A stretch of DNA of 18,975 nucleotides from Chloroflexota bacterium (GCA_005880805.1 VBFZ01000125.1:37484-56458); one strand, 5' to 3'; counted from the first letter of the stretch, positions 7,781-14,707 are shown. Program-made: numbers and translations. Notes: generated by a model not told the origin, from the sequence alone.

Positions 7781-8665
7781 TCAGATGGGCCCGCTGAACG
7801 TGTCGCAGTCGGCGGGCGAGCCGCTCTGGTAGCCGACGCTGAACCAGTGCTGGCGCTGGGCCGAGGAGCCGTGCGTCCAGCTCTCGGGGTTCACGTGGCC
7901 CTGGAACTCGGATTGGATCCGATCGTCCCCAACGGCCGCTGCTGCATCGAGAGCCAACCCGATGTCGCTCTGTGTGAGCGGGTTCAGGTAGCCCGTCGAT
8001 GAGGCGTGATTGGCCCAGACGCCGGAGAAGCAGTCGGCCTGCAGCTCGGTCCGCACCGAGCGACCCGTGGGACCCTGGGCTCCGGCCCCTCCGCCGGTGC
8101 TCGACAGCGTGCCCAGGAGGTCCTGCACATGGTGCCCGTACTCATGTGCGACAACATAGGCCTCGGCGAACGGCCCGCCCTGGGCCCTGAACTGCGTTCG
8201 GAGCTGGTCGAAGAAACCGAGATCCAGGTAGACCTTGCCGTCCTCCGGGCAGTAGAACGGCCCGACCTGGCTCGTGGCCAGACCGCAGCCCGTCTCGATC
8301 TGCCCGGTGAACAGGACTGTCCGCGCGGGCTGGTAGCTCTGGTTCGACTGCGTGAAAGCGTCATTCCAAAACGCCTGGATGCTGTTCACGTAACCGACGA
8401 TCCGGCAATCCTCGCGCTGGTTCGCCTGCGTCCCGGAGGTGCACTCCTGGGCGGCCGCGCTCGCGCCGGGACCGTAGTCGATGTCGCTCGGTCCCGTGAT
8501 CTGGCTGACGTCAGGGACATTGCCGGTGAGGAGCACGTACAGCAGGAGCGCGATCACGCCGACGGCGCTGCCGCCGCCGACCACCATGCCGCGTCCGCCC
8601 ACACCCCGGGCGCGAACGTCCTCAACCTGGGAAGGATCGAGTGGGGCGTCAGGTCTGAACGACAT
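7781..8665 (-). CDS. Membrane-anchored neutral zinc metallopeptidase (YpfJ/KPN_02809 family)
   Basis: A 294-residue protein. The start ATG 8663-8665 is preceded by AGAGG at good spacing. The longer open frame upstream shows no homology. Layout: a short cytoplasmic lead rich in Gly/Arg, one transmembrane helix at about residues 26-48 (VVGGGSAVGVIALLLYVLL), then an extracytoplasmic peptidase domain. The zincin motif HEYGHH (174-179) supplies two zinc-binding histidines and the catalytic glutamate. The downstream ELQADCFSG supplies the likely third ligand. The alternation of FYCPEDGKVYLDLGFF before the zinc site is typical of the PF04228 family. The length is normal. Substrates of this family are not established. 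It lies between a secreted propeller and two other envelope proteins, consistent with surface protein processing. Confidence 0.93.
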   Translation of the reverse strand: MSFRPDAPLDPSQVEDVRARGVGGRGMVVGGGSAVGVIALLLYVLLTGNVPDVSQITGPSDIDYGPGASAAAQECTSGTQANQREDCRIVGYVNSIQAFWNDAFTQSNQSYQPARTVLFTGQIETGCGLATSQVGPFYCPEDGKVYLDLGFFDQLRTQFRAQGGPFAEAYVVAHEYGHHVQDLLGTLSSTGGGAGAQGPTGRSVRTELQADCFSGVWANHASSTGYLNPLTQSDIGLALDAAAAVGDDRIQSEFQGHVNPESWTHGSSAQRQHWFSVGYQSGSPADCDTFSGPI

Positions 8666-8814
8666 GCCGACCTCTTCCTGCGGACAGGAACAGCGATGGT
8701 TCATCGGCCGGCAGTTCGATGGCTCGCCCCCGCAGGGTGACCGGCATCGCAGCGGCGTTGCGCTTCTCGAAAGCCGGCGCACCAGCGCCGGAAGTCCGAA
8801 TCCCGCGACGGCAG

Positions 8815-8820
8815 TAGGCT
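8815..8820 (+). promoter_or_regulatory. -10 element for a leaderless transcript
   Basis: TAGGCT lies exactly 6 bp upstream of the GTG start at 8827, and no Shine-Dalgarno sequence is present. This is the spacing seen at the cyclase and PAC2 starts. No convincing -35 was found. Inference from spacing and motif only. Confidence 0.4.
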
Positions 8821-8826
8821 TCCTGC

Positions 8827-9387
8827 GTGGAGTTCGAGGTCGAACCCACTCGGGTCGCCCACGGTTCGAAGCTGCTGCCGATCATCTCGGCCGCCGCGAT
8901 CATCGCCTTCCTGGGCGTGGGGATCGTCGCGGCTGAGCGAGGCACAGCCAGCTCGGCGCGACCGATCTCAGCTCCGCCATCGTCGGCGCCATCCGCGATT
9001 GCTGCGGCGGCAGCGGCAAACGCCACCGCGAACGTCGCGTCGGCGGAGGCGACCGCCCAACCCCGGGCCTTCGACCCGGCCCTCGTACACTGCCACGACC
9101 TCTCGCGCGGAGCGTGCATGGCGGTTGCCCGGGCCGCGACAGGAGAAGTCCAGGACACCGGAGCGACCACCGATCGAGTCGACGTCTGGCCATCGATCCT
9201 GTGCAGCGACACCTTTGACTGTCCGCCGGAGACGCTGTACCGCCTCCAACCGCTTGGCAGCGCAGTCGTTCACATCCTGGGTCGTAAGACGGTGGCCTGG
9301 GTGAACGTCGGTGCCGTCCGGGCACACGTGCCACCCCACATCACCGATCCGCCTCCCGAGGCTTGGATCGTCCGCTGGTTCTACTGA
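8827..9387 (+). CDS. Hypothetical membrane-anchored protein with four cysteines
   Basis: I do not recognise the family. The 186-residue protein starts at GTG 8827 with no ribosome binding site but a -10 hexamer 6 bp upstream. Residues 1-15 are polar, and residues 16-36 form one hydrophobic helix (LLPIISAAAIIAFLGVGIV). Residues 38-80 are an Ala/Ser/Pro-rich linker, and a compact domain from about 82 ends in WIVRWFY. That domain has four cysteines (89, 97, 126, 132) in HCHD, GAC and LCSDTFDC contexts. This suggests two disulfides in an exported domain, or less likely a metal site. It lies between the divergent metallopeptidase and the HtrA-like protease, 121 bp before the latter. A role at the cell surface is likely, but no function can be named. 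Confidence 0.7.
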   Translation: MEFEVEPTRVAHGSKLLPIISAAAIIAFLGVGIVAAERGTASSARPISAPPSSAPSAIAAAAAANATANVASAEATAQPRAFDPALVHCHDLSRGACMAVARAATGEVQDTGATTDRVDVWPSILCSDTFDCPPETLYRLQPLGSAVVHILGRKTVAWVNVGAVRAHVPPHITDPPPEAWIVRWFY

Positions 9388-9508
9388 TCTCCTGGTCAAC
9401 GATGCTGGCGGGATGCACGTTTGCAGCGTGCCGGAACGGCGTGGACGGCTGGACGGCACGCTTGACTTCCTACGATCGGGGAGCACCGTCAGCACGAAGG
9501 GGAACGCC

Positions 9509-10612
9509 GTGGCCATTCCATCCTCGATTGCGCGCCCGTGCATCCAGCTGCTCGGTTTGCTCCTTGTCGTCCCGATCGCATTCGCGGCCTGTGGAACGAG
9601 TACGAGCCCCGGTGCGAGCGCCACGCCAAGCCAGCCGGCGACCTCGGCCTCTGGCTCTCCGTCGGCCCCGCCTTCGGCCGGCGAACAACCCGTCTCGCCG
9701 GAAGCCTCGGGTGGTGCTGCCGACCAGCTGCAGTCGCAGTACGTGGCCGTCGTCCAGCAGGTGAGCCCATCGGTGGTGGTGATCGAAACCACCAGCGGTC
9801 TCGGCTCCGGGATCGTCTTCGACGGCAAGGGCGACATCGTGACCAATGCCCACGTCGTCGGCAACGAGTCGCGTTTCAAGGTCACGACGGCGGATGGCAA
9901 GAGCTTCAACGCGACGCTTGTTGGGACCTTCCCCGCCAACGACGTCGCCGTCGTCAACGTCAGCGACGGCAACCTGAAGCCCGCGACCTTCGGCGACTCC
10001 TCGAAGCTCGTCGTCGGCGACATCGTCATGGCGATCGGAAACCCGCTCGGCCTTCAGAGCAGCGTGACGGAGGGGATCGTCAGCGCGCTCGGCCGGACGG
10101 TGACCGAGCCGGGCGGCGCCGCCCTTCCGAGCGTGATCCAGACGAGTGCACCGATCAATCCCGGCAACAGCGGCGGTGCGTTGGTCAACCTCTCGGCCGA
10201 GGTCGTCGGGATCCCGACGCTCGCGGCGACCGACCCTCAGCTCGGCGGGACGGCCCCGGGGATCGGTTTCGCCATCCCGAGCAACGCGGCGAAGGACATC
10301 GCCACCCAGCTGATCGAGCACGGCAAGGTCGTCTCGACGCATCGCGCGTACCTGGGGATTCGGGCAGCCAACGTCTCGGGCGGTGGGGGAGTGCTGGTGT
10401 ACGAGGTCGAAGCGGGCGGGCCGGCCGCCCGGGCCGGAATCAAGCCGGGTGACTTGATCGTCAGCGTGGCCGACAAGGACACGCCCGACCTCGAAACGTT
10501 GGCCGCGGTCCTGGCCGACCTCGCGCCTGGTCAGACCGTTCCGGTCAAGGTCGAGCACAGTGACGGCTCAACGACGACCGCGCAGGTGACGCTCGGAGAG
10601 TTGCCCGGCTGA
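9509..10612 (+). CDS. HtrA/DegP-type trypsin-like serine protease with PDZ domain, lipoprotein
   Basis: A 367-residue protease. The start is GTG 9509, preceded by AAGGGGA, and a plausible -10 TACGAT lies at 9471-9476. The N-terminus is a lipoprotein signal, with a hydrophobic LLGLLLVVPIAFAAC and candidate lipidated Cys28. A Ser/Pro/Ala-rich linker of about 45 residues follows. The trypsin-like domain shows the full triad: His115 (TNAHVVG), Asp145 (ANDVAVVNV) and Ser221 (INPGNSGGAL). One PDZ domain occupies about 280-365 (AYLGIRAANV, then GPAARAGIKPGDLIVSV). Such proteins degrade or refold misfolded proteins outside the cytoplasmic membrane. Length and order are normal for single-PDZ HtrA proteins. 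It is followed by a repeat-containing region rather than another gene. Confidence 0.94.
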   Translation: MAIPSSIARPCIQLLGLLLVVPIAFAACGTSTSPGASATPSQPATSASGSPSAPPSAGEQPVSPEASGGAADQLQSQYVAVVQQVSPSVVVIETTSGLGSGIVFDGKGDIVTNAHVVGNESRFKVTTADGKSFNATLVGTFPANDVAVVNVSDGNLKPATFGDSSKLVVGDIVMAIGNPLGLQSSVTEGIVSALGRTVTEPGGAALPSVIQTSAPINPGNSGGALVNLSAEVVGIPTLAATDPQLGGTAPGIGFAIPSNAAKDIATQLIEHGKVVSTHRAYLGIRAANVSGGGGVLVYEVEAGGPAARAGIKPGDLIVSVADKDTPDLETLAAVLADLAPGQTVPVKVEHSDGSTTTAQVTLGELPG

Positions 10613-11031
10613 GTGCCAGCGCCGCAGCTGACACTCGAAGCTGCCGGGGCTCTGCCATCCCCGTGGGTGATACTCGGGAGAGCTGCCGGGGCTCTGCCAT
10701 CCCCGTGGGTGATACTCGGAGAGCTGCCGGGATGACCGCCATCCTCCACGGGCCTGACCAACACCGAACCTGCCACATACCCGCCAGGCGGGTCTTGGGC
10801 GCGGTGGTGGGGGCTGGCTCGGGTCAGCTCAAGTCAGACCGGGCCGATTTCTCCCGCGCCACGTTCAGCGCGGAACATTACCCCAGCAGGACCGGCTCGA
10901 ACCATGGGGCGCGGGCGATCGAAGCTGCCCAACACCCGACGCATGGGTATTTGGCAGGATGGCCTGCGCCGCGAACGGCGAACCGCGAGCCGCGAGTAAC
11001 CCGACGAGCGGGCAGGCGGCAGGTCAGGTCG
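10613..11031. other. Gene-free stretch between htrA-like gene and the riboswitch unit
   Basis: These 419 bp hold no ORF with family-like composition on either strand. The first part (10626-10753) is the tandem repeat listed separately. The rest contains short GC-rich runs, including a reiterated CGCGAA/CCGCGAG pattern around 10971-10997, with no convincing promoter or U-tract terminator. It lies downstream of both the protease (+) and the 35-codon ORF (-), so it serves as their shared 3' region. Confidence 0.5.
10626..10753. repeat. Tandem 41-42 bp repeat with hairpin potential
   Basis: Two near-identical units start at 10639 and 10681, each beginning AGCTGCCGGGGCTCTGCC and ending GGGTGATACTCGG. 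A third degenerate unit starts at 10722. A collapsed remnant (AGCTGACACTCGA) lies at 10626-10638. Each complete unit has a CGGGG/CCCCG inverted pair around a 9-base loop, for example 10645-10649 with 10659-10663. There is no T-run after it. It sits just past the HtrA-like stop and could act as a processing or termination element for either strand, or be a dispersed intergenic repeat. Confidence 0.8.
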
Positions 11032-11139
11032 TCAGCGAACGGATGCGATCCCCGCCATCGCGATCGCCACGATGAGCCCGATGCGCAGGACTGTTACCAG
11101 CGCAAGCGGAACGCGCAGGGAGGTGATGCGAGCTACCAC
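11032..11139 (-). CDS. 35-residue hydrophobic peptide under riboswitch control
   Basis: A short ORF from GTG 11139-11137 to TGA 11034-11032. It is preceded by a strong ribosome binding site (GAGGTGAG, 11142-11149) 5 bases from the start. The peptide has a basic N-terminal part (Arg4, Arg9), a hydrophobic core LALVTVLRIGLIVAIAMAG interrupted by one arginine (Arg19), and a final arginine. This suits a single-pass membrane peptide or a short signal-like leader. No homology is recognised. Support comes from context: the ribosome binding site begins only a few bases after the 3' strand of a c-di-GMP-I-like aptamer. No other minus-strand gene lies downstream within 2 kb, so this ORF is the only evident target. 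It could alternatively be the remnant of a longer gene. Confidence 0.6.
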   Translation of the reverse strand: MVARITSLRVPLALVTVLRIGLIVAIAMAGIASVR

Positions 11140-11151
11140 GGCTCACCTCGT

Positions 11152-11236
11152 TTCGGCAACCCGGCTAACTGAGGGCTGAACGGCCTTCAGTCCCGTGGCT
11201 TTGCGTCCCCGCGTCACCGCGGGTTTGCCTTTGTCG
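11152..11236 (-). ncRNA. c-di-GMP-I (GEMM-I) riboswitch aptamer
   Basis: Read on the minus strand the conserved core is present in order: AAAGGCAAACC (11222-11232), a perfect 6-bp stem CCCGCG/CGCGGG closed by the GNRA tetraloop GTGA (11208-11223), and GACGCAAAGCC (11197-11207). Then comes a second arm with GGG and CTGAA pairing with TTCAG and CCC around GGCCG (about 11172-11194). Finally AGCCGGGTTGCC (11155-11166) pairs back to GGCAA. These are the defining features of RF01051, including the tetraloop that docks into the second arm. The base before CAAACC is G (11228), as in c-di-GMP binders rather than the A reported for cGAMP variants. The ribosome binding site of the 35-codon ORF follows directly, which suggests control of translation initiation. 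Confidence 0.88.
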
Positions 11237-11286
11237 ACCAGCGCAGCTGGCAGGGCACTCTCGCACCCGTGCCGGGCAGCCTACGC

Positions 11287-11315
11287 CCCATACTTGCGAG
11301 AAGGAAAGAGGACAA
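11287..11315 (-). promoter_or_regulatory. Candidate promoter for the riboswitch transcript
   Basis: On the minus strand TTGTCC (11310-11315), a 17-bp spacer and TATGGG (11287-11292) lie about 50 bp upstream of the aptamer. Spacing is ideal, and the -35 resembles the one before the Asp-box protein gene. Two small hairpins fall in the leader between promoter and aptamer. Motif-based inference. Confidence 0.42.
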
Positions 11316-11454
11316 GTCGTCCGGGTCGGACCCAGGACGGTACCAATCCGTTAGAGCGGCGCCGGCGTGGCCGGCAAGGGCGCCGGTGGGCGGGTCGACC
11401 GGCCCTCGATCTGACACCCTTCTCCCCGAACGGAATCGCAGCCGAGGACGACGC

Positions 11455-11961
11455 ATGTCGATCGCCGATGCGGTGGCGAACGCCTCCCGCTACCTCAGCC
11501 AGCATCCCGACGAAGCGCGCTACCGCGACTCATACGCCCGTGCGATGGTCAAGGAAGGCCTGGCGATCAAGGTCGAGGGACCCGGCGGCGAAGCGCTCAG
11601 GACGGACATGCCGAAGGGCATCGGCGGGACTGCCAGCGCACCATCGCCGGGCTGGATGCTCCGCGCGGCCGAGGCCTCGTGCGTGGCATCGCTCATCGTG
11701 ATCCGCGCCGCAGCCACTGGCGTCGAGGTGAGTGGCGTCACGGTCGAAGTCGACAGCGAATCGGACGATCGAGGGATCCTCGGGCTCGACGAAGCCATCC
11801 CGGCAGGGCCACTCAGCACCAGGATTTCGGTGGTGCTGGAGGTGGGCGGCGACTCGCAGACGGACGTCGATGCCTTGGTCCGGTGGGCGGTCGATCACTG
11901 CCCCGTCGTTGACGCCATCCAACGCGCGGTGCCGGTGGATATCGAGTGGCGGCTGGCCTGA
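11455..11961 (+). CDS. OsmC family peroxiredoxin-like protein
   Basis: A 168-residue protein starting at ATG 11455 with GAGGA about 7 bases upstream. It matches the OsmC/Ohr fold. A beta-rich N-terminal half (LAIKVEGPGGEALRTDMP) is followed by the central helix PGWMLRAAEASCVASLIVI with Cys76, then a VSGVTVEVDSESDD strand pair and the C-terminal WAVDHCPVVDAI with Cys149. The two cysteines are the reactive pair that reduces organic hydroperoxides in this family. OsmC and Ohr subgroups cannot be separated with confidence here. The SESDDRGILG segment is typical of OsmC-like proteins from high-GC bacteria. It is transcribed divergently from the riboswitch unit, with about 320 bp between the two start codons, and converges on the VOC gene 45 bp away. 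Confidence 0.9.
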   Translation: MSIADAVANASRYLSQHPDEARYRDSYARAMVKEGLAIKVEGPGGEALRTDMPKGIGGTASAPSPGWMLRAAEASCVASLIVIRAAATGVEVSGVTVEVDSESDDRGILGLDEAIPAGPLSTRISVVLEVGGDSQTDVDALVRWAVDHCPVVDAIQRAVPVDIEWRLA

Positions 11962-12006
11962 GCCAGCGCCCGGTTCAGGGCAAGGCATGGTCAGCGCCGG
12001 CCTGAG

Positions 12007-12429
12007 TCACCGGGCCTCGCTGATCTCGAACAGGTGCCCGTCGGGGTCGCGGAAGAAGCAGCGCACCTCCCAGCTACGGGCGACCGGCGGGGTAAGAAAT
12101 TCAGCCCCGCGCCCGCGAAGGACCTCGTACGCCGCCCGACAGTCCGGAACGCGCAGCGTGATCGCGTGGCTGACCGTCGTGGGGTCCGTCGGTGCCACGA
12201 ACGTGATGTCGGGCTTGTCCTCGGTCGGCCCGCCGCCCGTCACGAGCAATAGCCACGCTCCCTGGAAGCGGAGGACGACCGACGTCCCACCGTACTCGCG
12301 GTAGAGCTCCGCGCCGAGCACGTTCACATACCAGTCGCGGGATCGCTCGATATCGCTGACGACGAGGATCTGGGTCAGCTCGACGTCGGCCGTCGGGAAC
12401 CCGCGGGCGACATCGCCAGACCCTTCCAC
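12007..12429 (-). CDS. VOC (glyoxalase/bleomycin-resistance/dioxygenase) family protein
   Basis: A 140-residue single-domain VOC protein. It shows two beta-alpha-beta-beta-beta modules: residues about 16-62 (VELTQILVVSDIERSRDWYVNVLGAEL) and about 88-138 (HAITLRVPDCRAAYEVLRGRGAEF, ending RCFFRDPDGHLFEISEA). The C-terminal DPDGHLFEI is the characteristic family motif and includes a usual metal-binding glutamate. VOC proteins act as lyases, dioxygenases, isomerases or drug-binding proteins, so the reaction cannot be named. The start is GTG 12429, 5 bp after the stop of the DUF5655 gene, so translation is probably coupled. It is the last of four minus-strand genes. Confidence 0.9.
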   Translation of the reverse strand: MEGSGDVARGFPTADVELTQILVVSDIERSRDWYVNVLGAELYREYGGTSVVLRFQGAWLLLVTGGGPTEDKPDITFVAPTDPTTVSHAITLRVPDCRAAYEVLRGRGAEFLTPPVARSWEVRCFFRDPDGHLFEISEAR

Positions 12430-12434
12430 CGACC

Positions 12435-13013
12435 CTACGAGTTCTCCTCGTAAGCCCGCAGAAGCCAGGACTCGACTTCGTCATCGACCTCGTCGACGGA
12501 GGTCAGCCCGATGCGCGCGGTCATCGCACTCTGGCCCATGCTCCGCGTCGGCTCCGCGCGTCCCCGGGCCTCCGCCGCCGGGATCCGGAGCCCAACGTCG
12601 ACGCGGCTCCGGGTCGTCGGCTCGACCGTTGCGAACGTCCGCTTCGGCGTGACAAGCGATACGTACGTCTTGCGCGTCTGGATGGTGACGTCCGCGAACG
12701 CCACCACCCGCGCCAGCACCGCGTCCAGGATCGTCCGAAGAGCCTGCCGGTCGGCATACTGCCGGTCGATCAGCTCGTCGGCGCTCGCGACGAGGAACTC
12801 CGGATATCCGAAGCGGTCCATGACCAGCATCATCTGCGGGTAGCCTGCGACGCCCTGCTCGCTCAGCCAGCCTCTGAGCGACCGCTCATCGGTGAATCCG
12901 AGCTCGCGAATCCGGCGGTTCCATTCTTCGACACTCGCGCCTGTCCGGCGTTGGAGGAGGTCCGGCACCCAGACGTTGCGCTCACGCCACGACAGGGTTT
13001 TGGTCGCGGTCAC
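12435..13013 (-). CDS. DUF4287/DUF5655 domain protein
   Basis: A 192-residue protein. The start is GTG 13013-13011, which overlaps the stop of the LLM gene in a GTGA junction. The longer open frame upstream is only the antisense phase of that gene. Residues about 20-60 (TGASVEEWNRRIRELGFTDE, then a WLSEQGVAGYPQMML stretch) resemble the small DUF4287 helical domain. Residues about 85-190 (ILDAVLARVVAFADVTIQ, TRKTYVSLVTPKRTFATVEP, RVDVGLRIP) match DUF5655. The ending EVDDEVESWLLRAYEENS is usual for the latter. No biochemical function is established for this pairing. Its position in an operon with a flavin/F420 oxidoreductase and a VOC protein suggests a small-molecule context, but this is inference. 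Confidence 0.8.
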   Translation of the reverse strand: MTATKTLSWRERNVWVPDLLQRRTGASVEEWNRRIRELGFTDERSLRGWLSEQGVAGYPQMMLVMDRFGYPEFLVASADELIDRQYADRQALRTILDAVLARVVAFADVTIQTRKTYVSLVTPKRTFATVEPTTRSRVDVGLRIPAAEARGRAEPTRSMGQSAMTARIGLTSVDEVDDEVESWLLRAYEENS

Positions 13014-13906
13014 GCGGCCAGCTCCAGTCCGGCGGAGCGGACGTCGGCGGCAAACGACTCCAGCGTCTCGTCGCTCCTGGCCGACTCCCGGAGGATCGTC
13101 ATGATCCGGCTGATCCCGGTCTCCGCGAACGCGGCCAGCTGATCCACACGGCGCTGGCCTGCGCCCGTCATGTGCTCGGTCCACACGTGCGCCGACACCC
13201 TGAGGCTCGCCGGATCCCGCCCGATCTCCTCGCACCTCTCGCGGATGACCGGTAGTGCCTCCGCGATGTCGGGCGGCGTCATCCCGTCGACGTTGAGTTC
13301 GTCGGCGTGACGCGCGGCGAGTCGCCAGGTTACGTTCCGGCCGTTGCCGCCGACCATGATCGGTACGCGGGGCTGCTGGACGGGCTTCGGGACGTTGATC
13401 GCGTCGCGGACATGCGCGTGCTGCCCCTCGTACGTGGCATGTTCGGACTTGCCTGGCGCCAGCATCCGGGTGATGACTTCGAGATGGTCCGCCAGCGTGG
13501 CCAGCCGGACTTTGGTCTCCGGGAAACCGTACCCGTAGGCCTGCCACTCGTCGCGTTTCCATCCCGCCCCGATACCCAGCTCCATCCGCCCGCCGCTGAT
13601 CGAATCCAGGGTCGAGATCGTCTTGGCCGTCAAGGCCGGATTTCGGAACCCGGTGCAGATCACGACGTGGCCGAGCCGCACGCGGGAGGTGAGACCAGCC
13701 AGCGCCGACAGCGCGGTGAAGGACTCGAACGTGATCTCGTCCGTCGGCCGAGGAATGGTATGGAAGTGGTCGAACAGCCAGATGGACTCAAAGCCCAGTC
13801 GCTCCGCCTGATGCGCCACCGCGACGGTGCGGCGCCAGGCATCGACCGAATCCCACCCGTCGTACTCGCCCTGCCAACCCTGCGGCACGATGACACCGAC
13901 CTTCAC
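13010..13906 (-). CDS. LLM class F420-dependent oxidoreductase
   Basis: A 298-residue luciferase-like TIM-barrel oxidoreductase. It begins KVGVIVPQGW, then AERLGFESIWLFDHFHTIP, TSRVRLGHVVICTGFRNPAL and the core family motif LDSISGGRMELGIGAGWKRDEW, with VPIMVGGNGRNVTWRLAARHAD near the middle. These match the F420-dependent TIGR03560-type subgroup seen in Actinomycetota and Chloroflexota. Such enzymes transfer hydride between coenzyme F420 and an unknown small substrate. The start is GTG 13906 with GAGGGAGC upstream. The gene lies 13 bp after the ABM-fold gene and overlaps the DUF4287/DUF5655 gene, so it is an operon member. Substrate cannot be predicted. Confidence 0.92.
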   Translation of the reverse strand: MKVGVIVPQGWQGEYDGWDSVDAWRRTVAVAHQAERLGFESIWLFDHFHTIPRPTDEITFESFTALSALAGLTSRVRLGHVVICTGFRNPALTAKTISTLDSISGGRMELGIGAGWKRDEWQAYGYGFPETKVRLATLADHLEVITRMLAPGKSEHATYEGQHAHVRDAINVPKPVQQPRVPIMVGGNGRNVTWRLAARHADELNVDGMTPPDIAEALPVIRERCEEIGRDPASLRVSAHVWTEHMTGAGQRRVDQLAAFAETGISRIMTILRESARSDETLESFAADVRSAGLELAA

Positions 13907-13919
13907 CGCAAATGCTCCC

Positions 13920-14579
13920 TCACCCGGCCGCTTTACTCGGCTGCAGCTCTGCAGTCGGCCGCGCGGTGCTGGGCAGGATTTCGTAATGTTCCGCGGTCGC
14001 CGTGATGAGGCGCTCGGAATGCCGCGTCGCGATCGGGTGGTGGACGTCGCCGCCGGTGGCGCGCTCGATCGCGTCCCAGTGCATCCATGCCGACACGGTC
14101 AGGAAGCGGTCCGGTCGTTCGATCCCCAGGTAGAGCGCGACCAGGCCGGTGCTCGCGTCGGCATCCGCGAGCGCCCCGTCATGCGCCTGGCGCACGTAGG
14201 AGTCCAACTGACCCTCCTGCACCCGGCCGCGGAACACGCGAAGGATGGTCGGCGCCGCAGCCGCCGTCACGCGGACCGATACCGCGACGGGGAGAACCTC
14301 GAGACGGCCGTCCTGGATGGACCCCGCCTGCTCGAGCTGGAACGGTGCGACGAGCGAGGCCTCGCCGAGATCGCCGGTCATGGCCTCGCGCGACTCCCAG
14401 ACCGAGGCCACGATCCGCTCGTCGCCGGCCCCCTCGTTGTGCCTGCCAACCAGCGCATCCACGAGGCCGGGCAGCTCGAGGAATGGAGGCATGAGGTCAT
14501 CGCGCAACAACGCATCGAGCGCCGTCTCAGACCCGACCGGCCGAAAGGCGAACACCCGCAGCACGCTTCCGTCGCCCAC
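13920..14579 (-). CDS. Tandem ABM-fold (dimeric alpha-beta barrel) protein
   Basis: A 219-residue protein starting at GTG 14579, chosen because AGGAGG (14584-14589) lies 4 bases ahead. The longer frame beyond is not homologous. It contains two related ferredoxin-like units. The first is VLRVFAFRPVGSETALDALL to IVASVWESREAMTG (about 5-75). The second is TILRVFRGRVQEGQLDSYV to LYLGIERPDRFLTVSAWMHW (about 110-185), ending HYEIL. Both follow the antibiotic biosynthesis monooxygenase pattern of strand, helix, and a final W..REAM-type helix. The family includes cofactor-free monooxygenases and many proteins of unknown role. First gene of the minus-strand operon with LLM oxidoreductase, DUF5655 and VOC proteins, and divergent from an SDR gene. 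Confidence 0.8.
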   Translation of the reverse strand: MGDGSVLRVFAFRPVGSETALDALLRDDLMPPFLELPGLVDALVGRHNEGAGDERIVASVWESREAMTGDLGEASLVAPFQLEQAGSIQDGRLEVLPVAVSVRVTAAAAPTILRVFRGRVQEGQLDSYVRQAHDGALADADASTGLVALYLGIERPDRFLTVSAWMHWDAIERATGGDVHHPIATRHSERLITATAEHYEILPSTARPTAELQPSKAAG

Positions 14580-14593
14580 GTTCCCTCCTACGA

Positions 14594-14629
14594 TGGACCG
14601 GCGGTTCTTTGGACCAGCCTTGGACCAGC
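14594..14629. repeat. Three direct TGGACC-type repeats in a divergent promoter region
   Basis: TTGGACCAGC occurs at 14609-14618 and 14620-14629, 11 bp apart. A looser copy TGGACCGGC begins at 14594. They lie in the 154 bp between the divergent ABM-fold and SDR genes. One helical turn of spacing suits an activator or repressor binding to one face of DNA. Function is inference. Confidence 0.45.
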
Positions 14630-14701
14630 GGTTGTGGCGCGGACCCTCACCCAGATTGTGGCCGATGGAGCGGGTCCACGGTAATGGCCCCGGCGGGCGA
14701 T

Positions 14702-14707
14702 TAGGCT
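14702..14707 (+). promoter_or_regulatory. -10 element of the SDR gene
   Basis: TAGGCT lies 26 bp before the SDR start, giving a leader of about 20 bases that holds the ribosome binding site GGAGG (14723-14727). It is identical to the hexamer ahead of the gene at 8827. No clear -35 is present. Confidence 0.4.

Noticed and set aside
9470..10558. Long minus-strand open frame opposite the HtrA-like gene
   Set aside because: Composition of an antisense shadow, no ribosome binding site; the plus strand carries the full protease triad and PDZ domain.
10639..10731. Possible CRISPR array from the spaced repeats
   Set aside because: The units are contiguous tandem copies with no unique spacers, only two are intact, and no cas gene is present.
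13014..13562. Upstream extension of the DUF4287/DUF5655 frame
   Set aside because: It is the antisense/offset phase of the LLM oxidoreductase gene, arginine-rich and without homology. The GTGA junction marks the real start.
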